Part shown: positions 46,120-55,626 of the stretch, one piece after another
Numbering within the stretch: the first letter of the stretch is position 1
Layout of the letters: every line of letters starts with the position of its first letter
Source: Paraburkholderia sp. BCC1884
GTDB taxonomy: Bacteria; Pseudomonadota; Gammaproteobacteria; Burkholderiales; Burkholderiaceae
Length of the DNA: 64,000 bases
NCBI RefSeq assembly: GCF_900996225.1
Contig: NZ_CAAJGL010000123.1
Span: forward strand, 248,001 to 312,000
Direction of reading: 5' to 3'
Notes under the pieces: generated by a model
Told to the model about the DNA's origin: nothing
The model's database searches: none
The model's input: only the letters and a program-made list of their open reading frames with translations
Translations under genes and position numbers: made by a program

Positions 46120-47529
46120 ATGAAAAGTGAATTGACCGGACTCGATGGCTCGGTATCACGTAATCCTTCAACCGGAGAGCTGATCAAATCCTATCCGTTC
46201 CAAACGCCTGACGAAGTCGAAAATACGCTTGCATCCAACGCGCAAGCCGCCAGGGTCTGGCGTGCGACGCCGATGGCCGAGCGGGTCAACTGCTATCGAC
46301 GCCTCGCCGCGACGCTTCGCGATCGCTCGGAAGCGCTTGCGCTTCTCGCGACTAGCGAAATGGGCAAGACGATTGCCTCAGCCCGCGCCGAAGTCGAGAA
46401 ATGCGCGTCTGCGGTGGAGTGGTTCGCCGAGCATGGGCCGGCGATTCTGGCGGACGAACCTGTCGAACCTATCGCGTCGGATGGCGAGGACAGGATCTAC
46501 GTTTCGTACCTGCCCATCGGCACGGTGCTTGCCGTCATGCCATGGAATTTCCCGTTCTGGCAAGTGATGCGCGCCGCAGGCCCGATCATGCTGTCCGGCA
46601 ATGGTTTCGTGCTGAAGCACGCGCCCAATGTCATGGGTTGCGCTTATGGTCTGGTGCAAGCCTACGAAGCGAGCGGTTTTCCGAAGCATCTAATAACTGT
46701 TCTGCACACGACCAATGACGTCGTCGGACGCGCGATCGAGGATCCACGGATTGCGGCCGTCACGGTCACGGGTAGCTTGCGCGCGGGTGCTGCGGTCGCT
46801 TCGACCGCGGGGAAAGTGGCCAAGCGCAGTCTGCTCGAACTCGGCGGTGCCGATCCGTTCATTGTCTTGTCGGACGCCAACATCGACAAGGCTGTGGAAA
46901 TCGGCATCGTGGCCAGATTTCAGAATGCAGGGCAGGTGTGTCTCGCGGCCAAACGCTTCATTCTCGAGCGGCCTATCGCAGACGAGTTCACGGAAAAGTT
47001 CGTCGCCGCTGCCAAAAAGATCAAGGCCGGCGATCCCCTCGATGCGTCCACTACGATCGGGCCGATCGCGCGCGGTGACCTTCGCGATGGCGTTCATGAC
47101 CAGGTAGTGCGCTCGATCGCGAGCGGAGCAAAGCTGCTTCTTGGTGGCAAGAACGTGGAAGGCCCTGGCTATTTTTACGAGCCGACCGTGTTGGGTGACG
47201 TCACACCAGGCATGGCGGCATTCGACGAAGAGGTGTTCGGGCCCGTGGCCGCCATTTCAGTTGCAGAAGATCTCGAGGACGCAATTCGTCTCGCTAACAC
47301 GAGCGACTTCGGCTTGAGCGGCAATCTCTGGACGACCGACGTCGCCAAAGCCGCTGAAATCGCGAGGCGGCTTGAAACCGGTGGTGTCTTTGTCAACGGA
47401 TACACGGCGTCAAATCCGCGCATTCCGGTCGGTGGTGTCAAGAATAGCGGCTACGGTCGGGAACTGTCGCATTTTGGCCTCCGTGAGTTCGTGAACGCTC
47501 AAGGCGTCTGGATCAAGAAAGTTAGCTGA
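46120..47529 (+). CDS. NAD(P)-dependent aldehyde dehydrogenase, succinate-semialdehyde type
   Basis: Aldehyde dehydrogenase of 469 aa resembling GabD/Sad enzymes (succinate semialdehyde to succinate). It shows PWNFPFWQVMRAAGPIMLSGN, catalytic Glu in LELGGADPF, catalytic Cys in NAGQVCLAAKRFI and the C-terminal GGVKNSGYGRELS. A TTG start 24 bases upstream is possible, but ATG 46120 has GGAG at six bases and begins MKSELTG. It heads a same-strand group with an ABM monooxygenase, an Old Yellow Enzyme and katG. Exact substrate is not determinable. Confidence 0.9.
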   Translation: MKSELTGLDGSVSRNPSTGELIKSYPFQTPDEVENTLASNAQAARVWRATPMAERVNCYRRLAATLRDRSEALALLATSEMGKTIASARAEVEKCASAVEWFAEHGPAILADEPVEPIASDGEDRIYVSYLPIGTVLAVMPWNFPFWQVMRAAGPIMLSGNGFVLKHAPNVMGCAYGLVQAYEASGFPKHLITVLHTTNDVVGRAIEDPRIAAVTVTGSLRAGAAVASTAGKVAKRSLLELGGADPFIVLSDANIDKAVEIGIVARFQNAGQVCLAAKRFILERPIADEFTEKFVAAAKKIKAGDPLDASTTIGPIARGDLRDGVHDQVVRSIASGAKLLLGGKNVEGPGYFYEPTVLGDVTPGMAAFDEEVFGPVAAISVAEDLEDAIRLANTSDFGLSGNLWTTDVAKAAEIARRLETGGVFVNGYTASNPRIPVGGVKNSGYGRELSHFGLREFVNAQGVWIKKVS

Positions 47530-47593
47530 CTATCCAGCGGCGACATGGGATCGATGGCTCTGTGATGCAGTTCGATATCAAGGAGATAGACAA

Positions 47594-47905
47594 GTGGCTT
47601 CATCCGTTAAAACCGTTGCGATGCTTCAGGCCCATGAGGGGTGCGAGGATGAGCTGGCCAGGTTGCTACGTGGCATGGTCGCACCGTCACGCAGCGAGCC
47701 TGGCAATCTCCGCTATGACCTGTGGCAGGACATCGACAACCCGCGTCGTTTCGTTCTCGACGAGATGTACCAGGACGCGGCAGCGGTCACGGCACATCGT
47801 GCCACCCCTCACTTCCAGAACTACCTCTCGCACATCAACGAGTTAGGCGAGCGGACCGTTGCGCTCGTTCGCGCGATCGACGTGGCCAACGCAGGTGACG
47901 CTTGA
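47594..47905 (+). CDS. Antibiotic-biosynthesis-monooxygenase (ABM) domain protein, putative quinol monooxygenase
   Basis: Small dimeric alpha/beta ferredoxin-like protein of 103 aa. Family features are VAMLQAHEGCEDELARLLRGMVAPSRSEPGNLRYDLWQD, followed by FVLDEMYQDAAAVTAHRATPHFQNY. Homologues such as YgiN oxidise quinols without cofactors. The start is GTG 47594 with AAGGAG upstream. It lies 64 bases after the aldehyde dehydrogenase and 48 bases before the ene-reductase, suggesting co-transcription in an aromatic or quinone stress setting. Confidence 0.87.
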   Translation: MASSVKTVAMLQAHEGCEDELARLLRGMVAPSRSEPGNLRYDLWQDIDNPRRFVLDEMYQDAAAVTAHRATPHFQNYLSHINELGERTVALVRAIDVANAGDA

Positions 47906-47953
47906 GCCATCCGCAGTCCCCGCTGTTTTAACTCACTTCAAGGAGCTCTTATC

Positions 47954-49066
47954 ATGACAATGACGAGCGAAGCCACTCTGTTCTCTCCCACGACGATTGG
48001 TAAGATCCAAGTGGCCAACCGCATCGCCATGGCTCCGCTCACGCGCTCGCGTGCGGACAGAAACGGCGTGCATACGCCGCTCGCGATCGAATATTACCGG
48101 CAGCGTGCCACCGCTGGCCTCATCATCACCGAGGCCACCAACATCTCCCGACAGGGGCGGGGCTATGCATTCACGCCGGGTATCTACACCGAAGCTCACG
48201 TCGACGCGTGGAGGCCGGTGACCGATGCGGTACACGAGGCCGGCGGCAAAATCGTCTGTCAGCTCTGGCACGTTGGCCGGATGTCCCATGTCGACTTGCA
48301 GGAAAACGGCGCGGCCCCGGTGGCGCCGTCTGCGATCCAGGCGGGCGAACTCATCTTCCTCGAGACAGGCAAGCAGGCGCCTCCGTCGATGCCACGCGCG
48401 CTCGAAACCGACGAGATCCCCGGCATCCTCGAAGATTATAAAAACGCAGCGCGCTGTGCGATGGAGGCAGGCTTCGACGGCGTCGAGGTGCATTCGGCGA
48501 ACTGCTATCTGCTGGATCAGTTTGTTCGCGACAGCACGAACAAGCGCACGGATCGCTATGGTGGCTCGCTGGAGAATCGCACGCGCTTTCCAGTGGAAGT
48601 GATTTCGGCGGTCTCCGAGATCTGGGGCCCGGACCGGGTCGGTGTTCGCCTGTCACCGCTGACACGCTCAGCCGGCGATACGCCGTTGGATAGCGATCCG
48701 CAGAAAACCTATGGTTTTTACGTGGAACGGTTGGGCAAACTAGGGTTGGCGTATCTGCACTGTATCGAAGGGCAAACACGCGGTGATAACGCGGCGAGCG
48801 CCTTCGATTTCAAAGCCCTGCACGCCATCTTCGGTGGCAAGTACATTGCCAACAACAGCTACAGCCGCGAAATGGCGATCGAAGCCATCGCATCGGGCTA
48901 CGCCGAGATGGTTGCCTTCGGGCGGCCGTTCATCGGCAATCCGGATCTGGTCGAGCGCCTGCGTCGCAACGCGCCTTTGACGGAACCCAATCACGCGACC
49001 TTTTACGGCGGTGCGGCCGCAGGCTACACCGACTACAAGACGCTCGGCGAGAGCGTCACGGGTTGA
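47954..49066 (+). CDS. nemA: Alkene reductase / Old Yellow Enzyme (NemA-like)
   Basis: FMN-dependent ene-reductase of 370 aa reducing activated C=C or nitro compounds with NADPH. Visible marks are LFSPTTIGKIQVANRIAMAPLTRSRA near the N-terminus, QLWHVGR, the substrate-binding HSAN pair in VHSANCYLLDQFV, and the OYE pattern DRYGGSLENRTRF. The C-terminal FGRPFIGNPDLVERL is typical of NemA. Start 47954 has AAGGAG upstream. It is followed by a large hairpin and then katG. Confidence 0.92.
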   Translation: MTMTSEATLFSPTTIGKIQVANRIAMAPLTRSRADRNGVHTPLAIEYYRQRATAGLIITEATNISRQGRGYAFTPGIYTEAHVDAWRPVTDAVHEAGGKIVCQLWHVGRMSHVDLQENGAAPVAPSAIQAGELIFLETGKQAPPSMPRALETDEIPGILEDYKNAARCAMEAGFDGVEVHSANCYLLDQFVRDSTNKRTDRYGGSLENRTRFPVEVISAVSEIWGPDRVGVRLSPLTRSAGDTPLDSDPQKTYGFYVERLGKLGLAYLHCIEGQTRGDNAASAFDFKALHAIFGGKYIANNSYSREMAIEAIASGYAEMVAFGRPFIGNPDLVERLRRNAPLTEPNHATFYGGAAAGYTDYKTLGESVTG

Positions 49067-49068
49067 AT

Positions 49069-49110
49069 GAAGGGAGCGAAGCGACCCATTCTGGATCGCT
49101 CGCTCCCTTC
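49069..49110 (+). terminator. Hairpin after the alkene reductase gene
   Basis: An approximately 15-bp stem (49069-49084 with 49096-49110, one bulged A) begins three bases after the stop codon. The arms include GAAGGGAGCGA and TCGCTCCCTTC. There is no T-run after it, so it may terminate weakly or protect the 3' end. Confidence 0.55.
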
Positions 49111-49235
49111 CATCTCGAGTCGGGATATAGCCCGGTGATAGTGCAAATGCACAAAGCGGGGTGCATGTTCGAAAGACGTCACTGCGGACCTGCGGATACG
49201 CTACTGAACGACCCCAAAGGCTCAGGAGAACGCAG

Positions 49236-51417
49236 ATGTCCGATGAAGCGAAGTGCCCGTTCATGCATGCGGCCGGTAGTGGTACATCGATTCAGGAGTG
49301 GTGGCCCGATCGCCTCAACCTGAAAATCCTGCGTCAAAATAGTTCTTTGTCGGACCCCATGGGCGACAAGTTCAGTTACGCGGAAGAGTTCAGGAGCCTC
49401 GACCTCGAGGCGGTGAAGCAGGATCTTCGTGTGCTCATGACAGCATCGCAAGACTGGTGGCCAGCCGACTTCGGCAATTACGGCCCTTTCTTCGTGCGCA
49501 TGGCATGGCACAGCGCCGGCACTTACCGCACAGGCGATGGCCGTGGTGGCGCCGGGACGGGACAGCAGCGTTTCGCGCCAATCAACAGCTGGCCCGACAA
49601 CGTCAACCTCGACAAGGCCCGCAGACTGATCTGGCCGATCAAGCAAAAATATGGCCGCAAGCTGTCATGGGCCGATCTCATCGTGCTCACCGGTACAGTG
49701 GCTTTGGAGTCGATGGGATTCAAGATCATCGGCTACGCCGGAGGTCGCGTGGATGCCTGGGAATCGGATGAAGCGGTCTACTGGGGCAATGAAACCATCT
49801 GGTTGGGTGACAAACGCTACACGGGAAATCGGCAGCTCGAGAAACCGCTGGCCGCGGTCCAGATGGGTTTGATTTACGTGAACCCGGAGGGACCCGACGG
49901 GAATCCCGATCCGGTAGCAGCGGTCACGGACATTCGCGAAACCTTTTCGCGCATGGCAATGAACGACGAGGAAACCGTCGCGCTCATCGCGGGCGGACAT
50001 ACGATCGGTAAGACGCATGGCGCGGGTCCAGCCACCCACGTCGGACGTGAGCCCGAAGCTGCCGGCATCGCTGAACAGGGTCTCGGCTGGAAAAGCACGT
50101 TCGGCACGGGCAATGGCGATGACACGATTACCAGTGGCCTGGAAGTGACCTGGACCACCACGCCGACGAAGTGGAACAACAACTTCTTTGAAAGCCTGTT
50201 CGGCTACGATTGGGAACTCACGAAAAAGCCCTGCCGGCGCGCATCAATGGAAGCCGAAAGGTGACGCCGGTGCGGGCACGGTGCCGGACCCGCGAGACCC
50301 TACGAAGCGGCGTGGGCCGTCCCTGATGACGACCGATCTTGCACTGCGTCTCGATCCGGTCTACGAGAAGATCTCAAGGCACTATCACGCCAATCCGGAT
50401 CAGTTCGCCGATGCCTTCGCGCGAGCATGGTTCAAGCTGACCCACCGCGACATGGGTCCGCGCACACGCTATCTCGGACCGGACATTCCGGCGGAAGCGT
50501 TCATCTGGCAAGACCCGATTCCTGCGCTCGACCACGAGTTGGTCGATGTGCACGATGTCGCTGCGCTCAAGGGAAAAATCGCTGCCGCCGGGCTACCCGT
50601 ATCGCAACTGATTTCGACAGCATGGGCGTCGGCATCTACGTTTCGCGGGTCCGACAAGCGGGGCGGCGCCAACGGGGCTCGCATCCGTCTCGAGCCGCAG
50701 AAGAATTGGGCAATCAATCAACCGGCCCGACTGGCTGTGGTATTGGAAACGCTGGAGGGTATCCAGCGTGATTTCAACAGCGCTCAGTCCGGCAACAAGA
50801 AAATCTCGGTGGCCGATCTGATCGTGCTGGCGGGCTGCACGGGTGTCGAGCAAGCAGCGAAAGCCGCTGGCCACGACGTCACCGTACCTTTCACGCCGGG
50901 ACGCATGGATGCGCTTCAGGAGCAAACCGATGTGGAGTCCTTCGCGGCACTCAAACCAATGGCAGACGGTTTCCGCAATTACCTTGACGTTGGCTGCCTC
51001 GCTTCGTCAGAAGCGATGCTCGTCGACAAGGCTCAACAGTTGACGCTGACCGCGCCGGAGATGACGGTATTGATCGGCGGTATGCGTGTCCTGAACACCA
51101 ACTTCGAACTGAGTCAGCACGGCCGCTTCAGTACGCGGCCCGAGACGTTGACCAACGATTTCTTCGTCAACCTGCTCGATACGAATACGCAATGGAGCGC
51201 CGTGTCGGCCGCCGAGGACTTATTTGAGGGACGCGACCGTGTGAGCGGTGAGCTCAGGTGGACCGGCACTCGTGCAGATTTGATCTTCGGTTCGAACCCG
51301 GAGCTTCGGGCAGTCGCCGAAGTCTACGGGAGCACAGACGGGGAAGGGCAGTTCGTCCGCGATTTCGTGGCGGCATGGAACAAGGTCATGAATCTCGACC
51401 GCTTCGACCTTGCTTGA
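49236..51417 (+). pseudogene. katG: Catalase-peroxidase katG, interrupted by a one-base frameshift
   Basis: Bifunctional catalase-peroxidase, 726 aa if restored. The first frame (49236 to a TGA ending at 50264) contains the distal RMAWHSAGTYR triad, Tyr in YVNPEGPDG and Met in RMAMNDEETVALIAGGHTIGKTHG (the Trp-Tyr-Met adduct and proximal His). It then switches from WELTKKP to an alternative tail. The second frame resumes with SPAGAHQWKPKG and runs to the normal C-terminus (ending about 51417). The total length fits exactly one extra base, in the A5 run at 50223-50227. All active-site residues are otherwise present, so this is either a recent inactivation, a phase-variable or slippage site, or a sequencing error. 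ATG 49236 has CAGGAGA upstream. Confidence 0.88.
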
Positions 51418-51735
51418 GCATGTCGAAGCAATGCGGTGGCGAGCCTTGCAAAGGGTGGTCATCGCAAGGGCGATCGCGGATGGCAATCTGCGCATCGCCC
51501 AGTCAACACGGCGATCTCCAATGGCCAGCCTGCCGGTACTGAAACCGCGTCATTCACGCCGCTTTCATTCTTATTGCGGCTGCGTTCCTGCCGCCAAACA
51601 CCAGGTAATACCCTAAGCCGCCTTCCCCTTGCCGTCCAGCTCTGATATAAATCCGTCCCCAAGCTGATTACGTTTTAGCAGCGCTTTAGCAAGCTGCACG
51701 GCTGATCGGATGGCAAGGTATTCCAGAGGAGTGGT
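51418..51735 (+). promoter_or_regulatory. Upstream region of the ribose operon
   Basis: 318 bases without a recognisable gene, between katG and rbsK. A cluster of short repeats lies at 51661-51696: AAGCTG at both ends and TTTAGCA twice (51674-51680 and 51685-51691), with an imperfect palindrome GCTGATTACG/TTTTAGCAGC. It is a plausible LacI/Cra-family operator, not proven. Confidence 0.4.
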
Positions 51736-52626
51736 ATGGCGCGTGTAGTCGTGGTGGGCAGCATCAACATGGACATGGTGGTCAGGACGGCGGCGTTTCC
51801 GCGTCCCGGCGAAACCCTGTTTGGCAAAGGGTTTTCTACGCATCCGGGCGGCAAGGGTGCGAACCAGGCGGTCGCGGCGGCACGACTCGGCGCCGAGGTC
51901 ACGATGATCGGCTGCGTGGGCGACGACGCGTTCGGTGCGCAGATGAAGGCGACGCTTGCACGCGACGGCGTCGATACGCGTTGGGTGTCGACCGGGCGTG
52001 GTTCGACCGGCATCGCGTCGATCACGGTGTCCGACAGCGATAACGCCATCGTCATCGTGCCGGGGGCGAACCATGAACTGATGCCCGCCGACGTGGACCG
52101 CGCGCAGGAAGCTATCCGTCATGCGGACGTCGTGCTCGCACAACTCGAAGTGCCGCTCGGCACCGTGCTGCACGCGGCAAAGGTCGCACGGCATTTTGGC
52201 AAGCCGTTCTTCCTGAACCCGGCGCCGGCCGTCGCGCTGACGGACGAGTTGATCGACCTGACCACGCTTCACACCCCCAATGAACACGAACTCGCGACCG
52301 CGTTGCAAACCGGTAGCGCGGATTGGCGCAGCACGCTCGCCAGCATGCCTGGCCGTATCGCGATGACGCACGGCAAGGAAGGCGCCTATTACACGAACGG
52401 TGCGGGTGAATTGCAGCATCAGCCCGGCTTCAGCGTCGATGCAGTCGACACGACCGGTGCAGGCGACACGTTCAACGGCGCACTGGCCGCGTTCTGGCAT
52501 CTGGGCGTCGCCGAAGCGGTGTGGCGCGCCAACGCGGCCGGCGCGTTGTCCGTCACGCGCGCGGGCGCACAGGGCGGCATGCCGACGCTTGCCGAACTCG
52601 AACAGTTTCTGGAGGCAGCATCGTGA
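51736..52626 (+). CDS. rbsK: Ribokinase
   Basis: PfkB-family sugar kinase of 296 aa phosphorylating ribose to ribose-5-phosphate. N-terminal VVVVGSINMDMVVRTAAFPRPGETL and GGKGANQAVAAARLG are the substrate-binding signature. The C-terminal DTTGAGDTFNGAL carries the anion hole and catalytic Asp. ATG 51736 has GAGGAG upstream. It is first in the operon, and its stop overlaps the GTG start of rbsD. Confidence 0.95.
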   Translation: MARVVVVGSINMDMVVRTAAFPRPGETLFGKGFSTHPGGKGANQAVAAARLGAEVTMIGCVGDDAFGAQMKATLARDGVDTRWVSTGRGSTGIASITVSDSDNAIVIVPGANHELMPADVDRAQEAIRHADVVLAQLEVPLGTVLHAAKVARHFGKPFFLNPAPAVALTDELIDLTTLHTPNEHELATALQTGSADWRSTLASMPGRIAMTHGKEGAYYTNGAGELQHQPGFSVDAVDTTGAGDTFNGALAAFWHLGVAEAVWRANAAGALSVTRAGAQGGMPTLAELEQFLEAAS

Positions 52627-53021
52627 AAAAACTGGGACATCTGAATCGCGACATCGCGCGCGTGCTGGCCGGCATGGGGCACACGGACAGCCTCGCGATC
52701 GCCGATTGCGGCCTGCCGATTCCCGAAGGCGTCGAATGCATCGACCTGTCGCTGAAGCTCGGCACGCCCGACTTTTTCGACGTGCTGGACAGCGTGCTGG
52801 ACGATTTCAAGGTCGAACGCGCCGTGTTCGCGACTGAGGCTCTCACGCAAAACGCCAACGTCGCTGCGCGCATGTCGCAGTTGGCGGCAGCCGGCATCCA
52901 GACTGCCGACGTGTCGCACGAAGCATTCAAGCGACTCTGCGGCGAAGCAAAAGCCGTGATTCGCACGGGCGAATGCAGTCCGTACGCGAACGTCATTCTC
53001 CATTCCGGTGTGATCTTCTGA
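52623..53021 (+). CDS. rbsD: D-ribose pyranase
   Basis: RbsD of 132 aa, interconverting beta-pyranose and beta-furanose forms of ribose. Family features: VKKLGHLNRDIARVLAGMGHTDSLAIADCGLPIP near the N-terminus, with the catalytic His in GHTD, and GECSPYANVILHSGVIF at the end. The start is GTG 52623 overlapping the rbsK stop (GTGA), with GGAGG upstream, so translation is probably coupled. Confidence 0.95.
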   Translation: MKKLGHLNRDIARVLAGMGHTDSLAIADCGLPIPEGVECIDLSLKLGTPDFFDVLDSVLDDFKVERAVFATEALTQNANVAARMSQLAAAGIQTADVSHEAFKRLCGEAKAVIRTGECSPYANVILHSGVIF

Positions 53022-53031
53022 GGGCCATGTC

Positions 53032-54537
53032 ATGCAAGTGACGATGCGTGGGATTGATAAGGCATTCGGCCCGGTCCGTGTGCTCGACGGCGTTCACTTC
53101 AATATCGATGGCGGCGAAATCCACGCGCTCATGGGCGAGAACGGCGCGGGCAAATCGACGCTGATGAAAATCCTGTGCGGCGTGTATCAACCCGATCGCG
53201 GCGACATCCTCGTCGACGGCAAGCCGGTGCAAATTCGCAGCACCGTCGACGCCGAACGGGCCGGCATCGCGATCATTCACCAGGAACTGAACCTGATCCC
53301 GCAGTTGTCGGTGATGGAAAACATGTTCCTCGGCCGCGAGCCGAGCCGGTTCGGTGTGGTCGATCGTAAGGCGATGCACGCACAGGCGCGTAAATGGCTC
53401 GACATGGTCGGCGCGCAACGCATCGACCCCCATCGCGAGGCCGGGTTGCTATCTATCGGACAGCAGCAACTGGTCGAAATCGCGAAGGCGCTTTCGCTCG
53501 ACGCGCGCGTGCTGGTCATGGACGAACCGACCGCGGCGCTAACGAACCACGAAATCGACAACCTGTTCGACATCATGCTCGCGATGAAGGCGCGCGGCGT
53601 CGCATTGGTCTACGTCTCGCACCGGATGGAAGAGATCTTTCGCATCTGTGACAAGGTCAGCGTGTTGCGCGACGGCAAGTTCGTCGGCGAACGCGTGGTC
53701 GCCGAGACGAGTTTCGAGGACATCGTTCGACTGATGGTAGGGCGCGAACTCGGTCAGCGCTTTCCGAAGCGCAACCATGAACCGGGCGAAGTACGCCTGA
53801 GCGTCTCCGGCCTCGCGGACGACGGCAACGTGTCCGGCATCACGTTCGATGTGCGCGCCGGCGAAGTACTCGGTATTGCCGGATTGATGGGCGCGGGCCG
53901 CAGCGAAATCCTGCGCACGCTCTTCGGTGTGAATCGCAAGACGGCGGGCACCGTCGCGCTCGACGGCAAGATCGTCGATGCGCGCGATGCGACCGGCGCG
54001 ATTGCCGCGGGCATCGGTTTCGTTACCGAAGACCGTAAGAGTCAGGGCCTCGTGCTAGGCATGTCGGTGCGCGAAAACGCGACGCTTGTCCACCTCGACA
54101 ATTACGCGCGCCTCGGTGTCGTCGACGAGACGGCCGAACGCAACGCGGTCGACCAACTCATCAAGCAATTGCGTATCCGAACCCGCGATGCCGAACTCGA
54201 CGTGAAGTCGTTGTCGGGTGGCAACCAGCAGAAAGTGGTCTTCGCCAAGTGGCTTGCGTCCCCGCCGAAAGTGCTGTTGCTCGATGAACCTACGCGTGGC
54301 GTCGATGTGGGCGGGAAGGCGGAGATCTACACGATCGTCAATCAACTCGCGGCGCAAGGCGTCGCCATCGTGATGGTGTCGTCCGAATTGCCCGAAGTGC
54401 TGGCGATGAGCGACCGCATTCTCGTGATGCATCAAGGTCGTCAGAACGGCATTTTCCCGGCAGCGGGCGCGACGCAGGAACAGATCATGACGGCCGCAAC
54501 CGGCGGCGACGTGGGCAACGCGGTAGCGGCGGCCTGA
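53032..54537 (+). CDS. rbsA: Ribose ABC transporter ATP-binding protein
   Basis: Double nucleotide-binding subunit of 501 aa energising ribose import. The first domain has Walker A GENGAGKSTLMKIL, signature LSIGQQQLVEIA and Walker B VLVMDEPTAAL. The second has the degenerate P-loop GLMGAGRSEILR, signature LSGGNQQKVVFAKWL and LLLDEPTRGVDVG. This asymmetry is usual for RbsA/XylG/MglA. ATG 53032 lies 10 bases after rbsD and is followed by rbsC. Confidence 0.96.
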   Translation: MQVTMRGIDKAFGPVRVLDGVHFNIDGGEIHALMGENGAGKSTLMKILCGVYQPDRGDILVDGKPVQIRSTVDAERAGIAIIHQELNLIPQLSVMENMFLGREPSRFGVVDRKAMHAQARKWLDMVGAQRIDPHREAGLLSIGQQQLVEIAKALSLDARVLVMDEPTAALTNHEIDNLFDIMLAMKARGVALVYVSHRMEEIFRICDKVSVLRDGKFVGERVVAETSFEDIVRLMVGRELGQRFPKRNHEPGEVRLSVSGLADDGNVSGITFDVRAGEVLGIAGLMGAGRSEILRTLFGVNRKTAGTVALDGKIVDARDATGAIAAGIGFVTEDRKSQGLVLGMSVRENATLVHLDNYARLGVVDETAERNAVDQLIKQLRIRTRDAELDVKSLSGGNQQKVVFAKWLASPPKVLLLDEPTRGVDVGGKAEIYTIVNQLAAQGVAIVMVSSELPEVLAMSDRILVMHQGRQNGIFPAAGATQEQIMTAATGGDVGNAVAAA

Positions 54538-54581
54538 AATCAATTTTTTCGGCGGCACAGCCGCCGCATGCGAGAACCGAG

Positions 54582-55535
54582 ATGTCGCAACTAACCATGA
54601 CACCCCATACCAAGGCCACGCTGCAAAAGCTTGGACCGTTGATTGCCCTGCTGATCGTGTCGGTCGGGCTGTCGATCGTCAGCTCCGACTTCCTGACTGT
54701 CGATAATCTGCTCAACGTGATGCGTCAGGCGTCGATCAATGCGCTCATCGCGTTCGGCATGACGCTCGTGATTCTGCTGGGCGGCATCGATCTGTCGGCA
54801 GGCTCGGTGCTCGCGCTGTCCTCGGTGATTATCGCGAGCCTGATGCAGCACGGCACGTCCGCTGTCGTGGCGACATTGGCCGGCCTCGCAGCCGGCGCGT
54901 TCATGGGCTTCGCGAACGGCGTCGTGATCAGCAAGGGCAAAGTGGCGCCGTTCATCGCGACGCTAGGCTCGATGACCGTGCTGCGAGGCCTCGCTCTCGT
55001 GGTATCGAACGGCAGTCCGATCAGCGATTTCAACAGCGACTTCTTCTCGATGCTCGGCGGCGGTTACATCGCGCACATCGTGCCGATCCCGGTCGTGTTG
55101 ATGCTGATCGTGTTCGCCGTGTTCTGGTTCGTGCTGAAGAAGACCGTGTTCGGTCGCCACGTGTATGCGACCGGCGGCAACGCGGAGTCGTCGAAGCTGT
55201 CGGGCGTGAAGGTGGACCGTATTCAATTGTGGGTTTACACGATCTCGGGTCTGATGGCCGCGATCGCCGGCGTGGTCCTGACTTCGCGTTTGAACTCCGC
55301 GCAACCCACGGCGGGCACTGGCTACGAACTCGACGCGATCGCTGCGGTGGTGCTCGGCGGCACGAGCCTGACGGGCGGACGCGGCTGGATCTTCGGCACC
55401 TTGATGGGCGCGCTGCTGATCGGCGTGCTCAACAACGGCCTGAATCTGCTCGACGTGTCGTCGTTCTATCAGCAGGTCATTAAGGGCGCCGTGATTCTGC
55501 TCGCGGTGCTGATCGATCGCGGTAGCAAGAAATAA
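54582..55535 (+). CDS. rbsC: Ribose ABC transporter permease
   Basis: Inner-membrane permease of 317 aa with about eight hydrophobic segments. BPD_transp_2 signatures include GGIDLSAGSVLALSSVI, FGRHVYATGGNAESSKLSGVKVD and GYELDAIAAVVLGGTSLTGGRG. The Shine-Dalgarno before ATG 54582 is weak and ATG 54597 is an alternative. A small 6-bp hairpin (54551-54565) in the 44-base gap after rbsA may modulate relative expression. Confidence 0.95.
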   Translation: MSQLTMTPHTKATLQKLGPLIALLIVSVGLSIVSSDFLTVDNLLNVMRQASINALIAFGMTLVILLGGIDLSAGSVLALSSVIIASLMQHGTSAVVATLAGLAAGAFMGFANGVVISKGKVAPFIATLGSMTVLRGLALVVSNGSPISDFNSDFFSMLGGGYIAHIVPIPVVLMLIVFAVFWFVLKKTVFGRHVYATGGNAESSKLSGVKVDRIQLWVYTISGLMAAIAGVVLTSRLNSAQPTAGTGYELDAIAAVVLGGTSLTGGRGWIFGTLMGALLIGVLNNGLNLLDVSSFYQQVIKGAVILLAVLIDRGSKK

Positions 55536-55626
55536 CTGCGCGACGTCGCGCGGCCGGCGGGTGATCGACGGCCGCTGAAGAGTTTCCGTTTTACACACAC
55601 TACGTTTGAGCTTCAGGAGGAAGACA

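Noticed and set aside
50188..51417. Independent gene for the C-terminal half of catalase-peroxidase.
   Set aside because: No start with Shine-Dalgarno is seen and the sequence continues katG exactly one base out of frame, so it is treated as part of a frameshifted katG.
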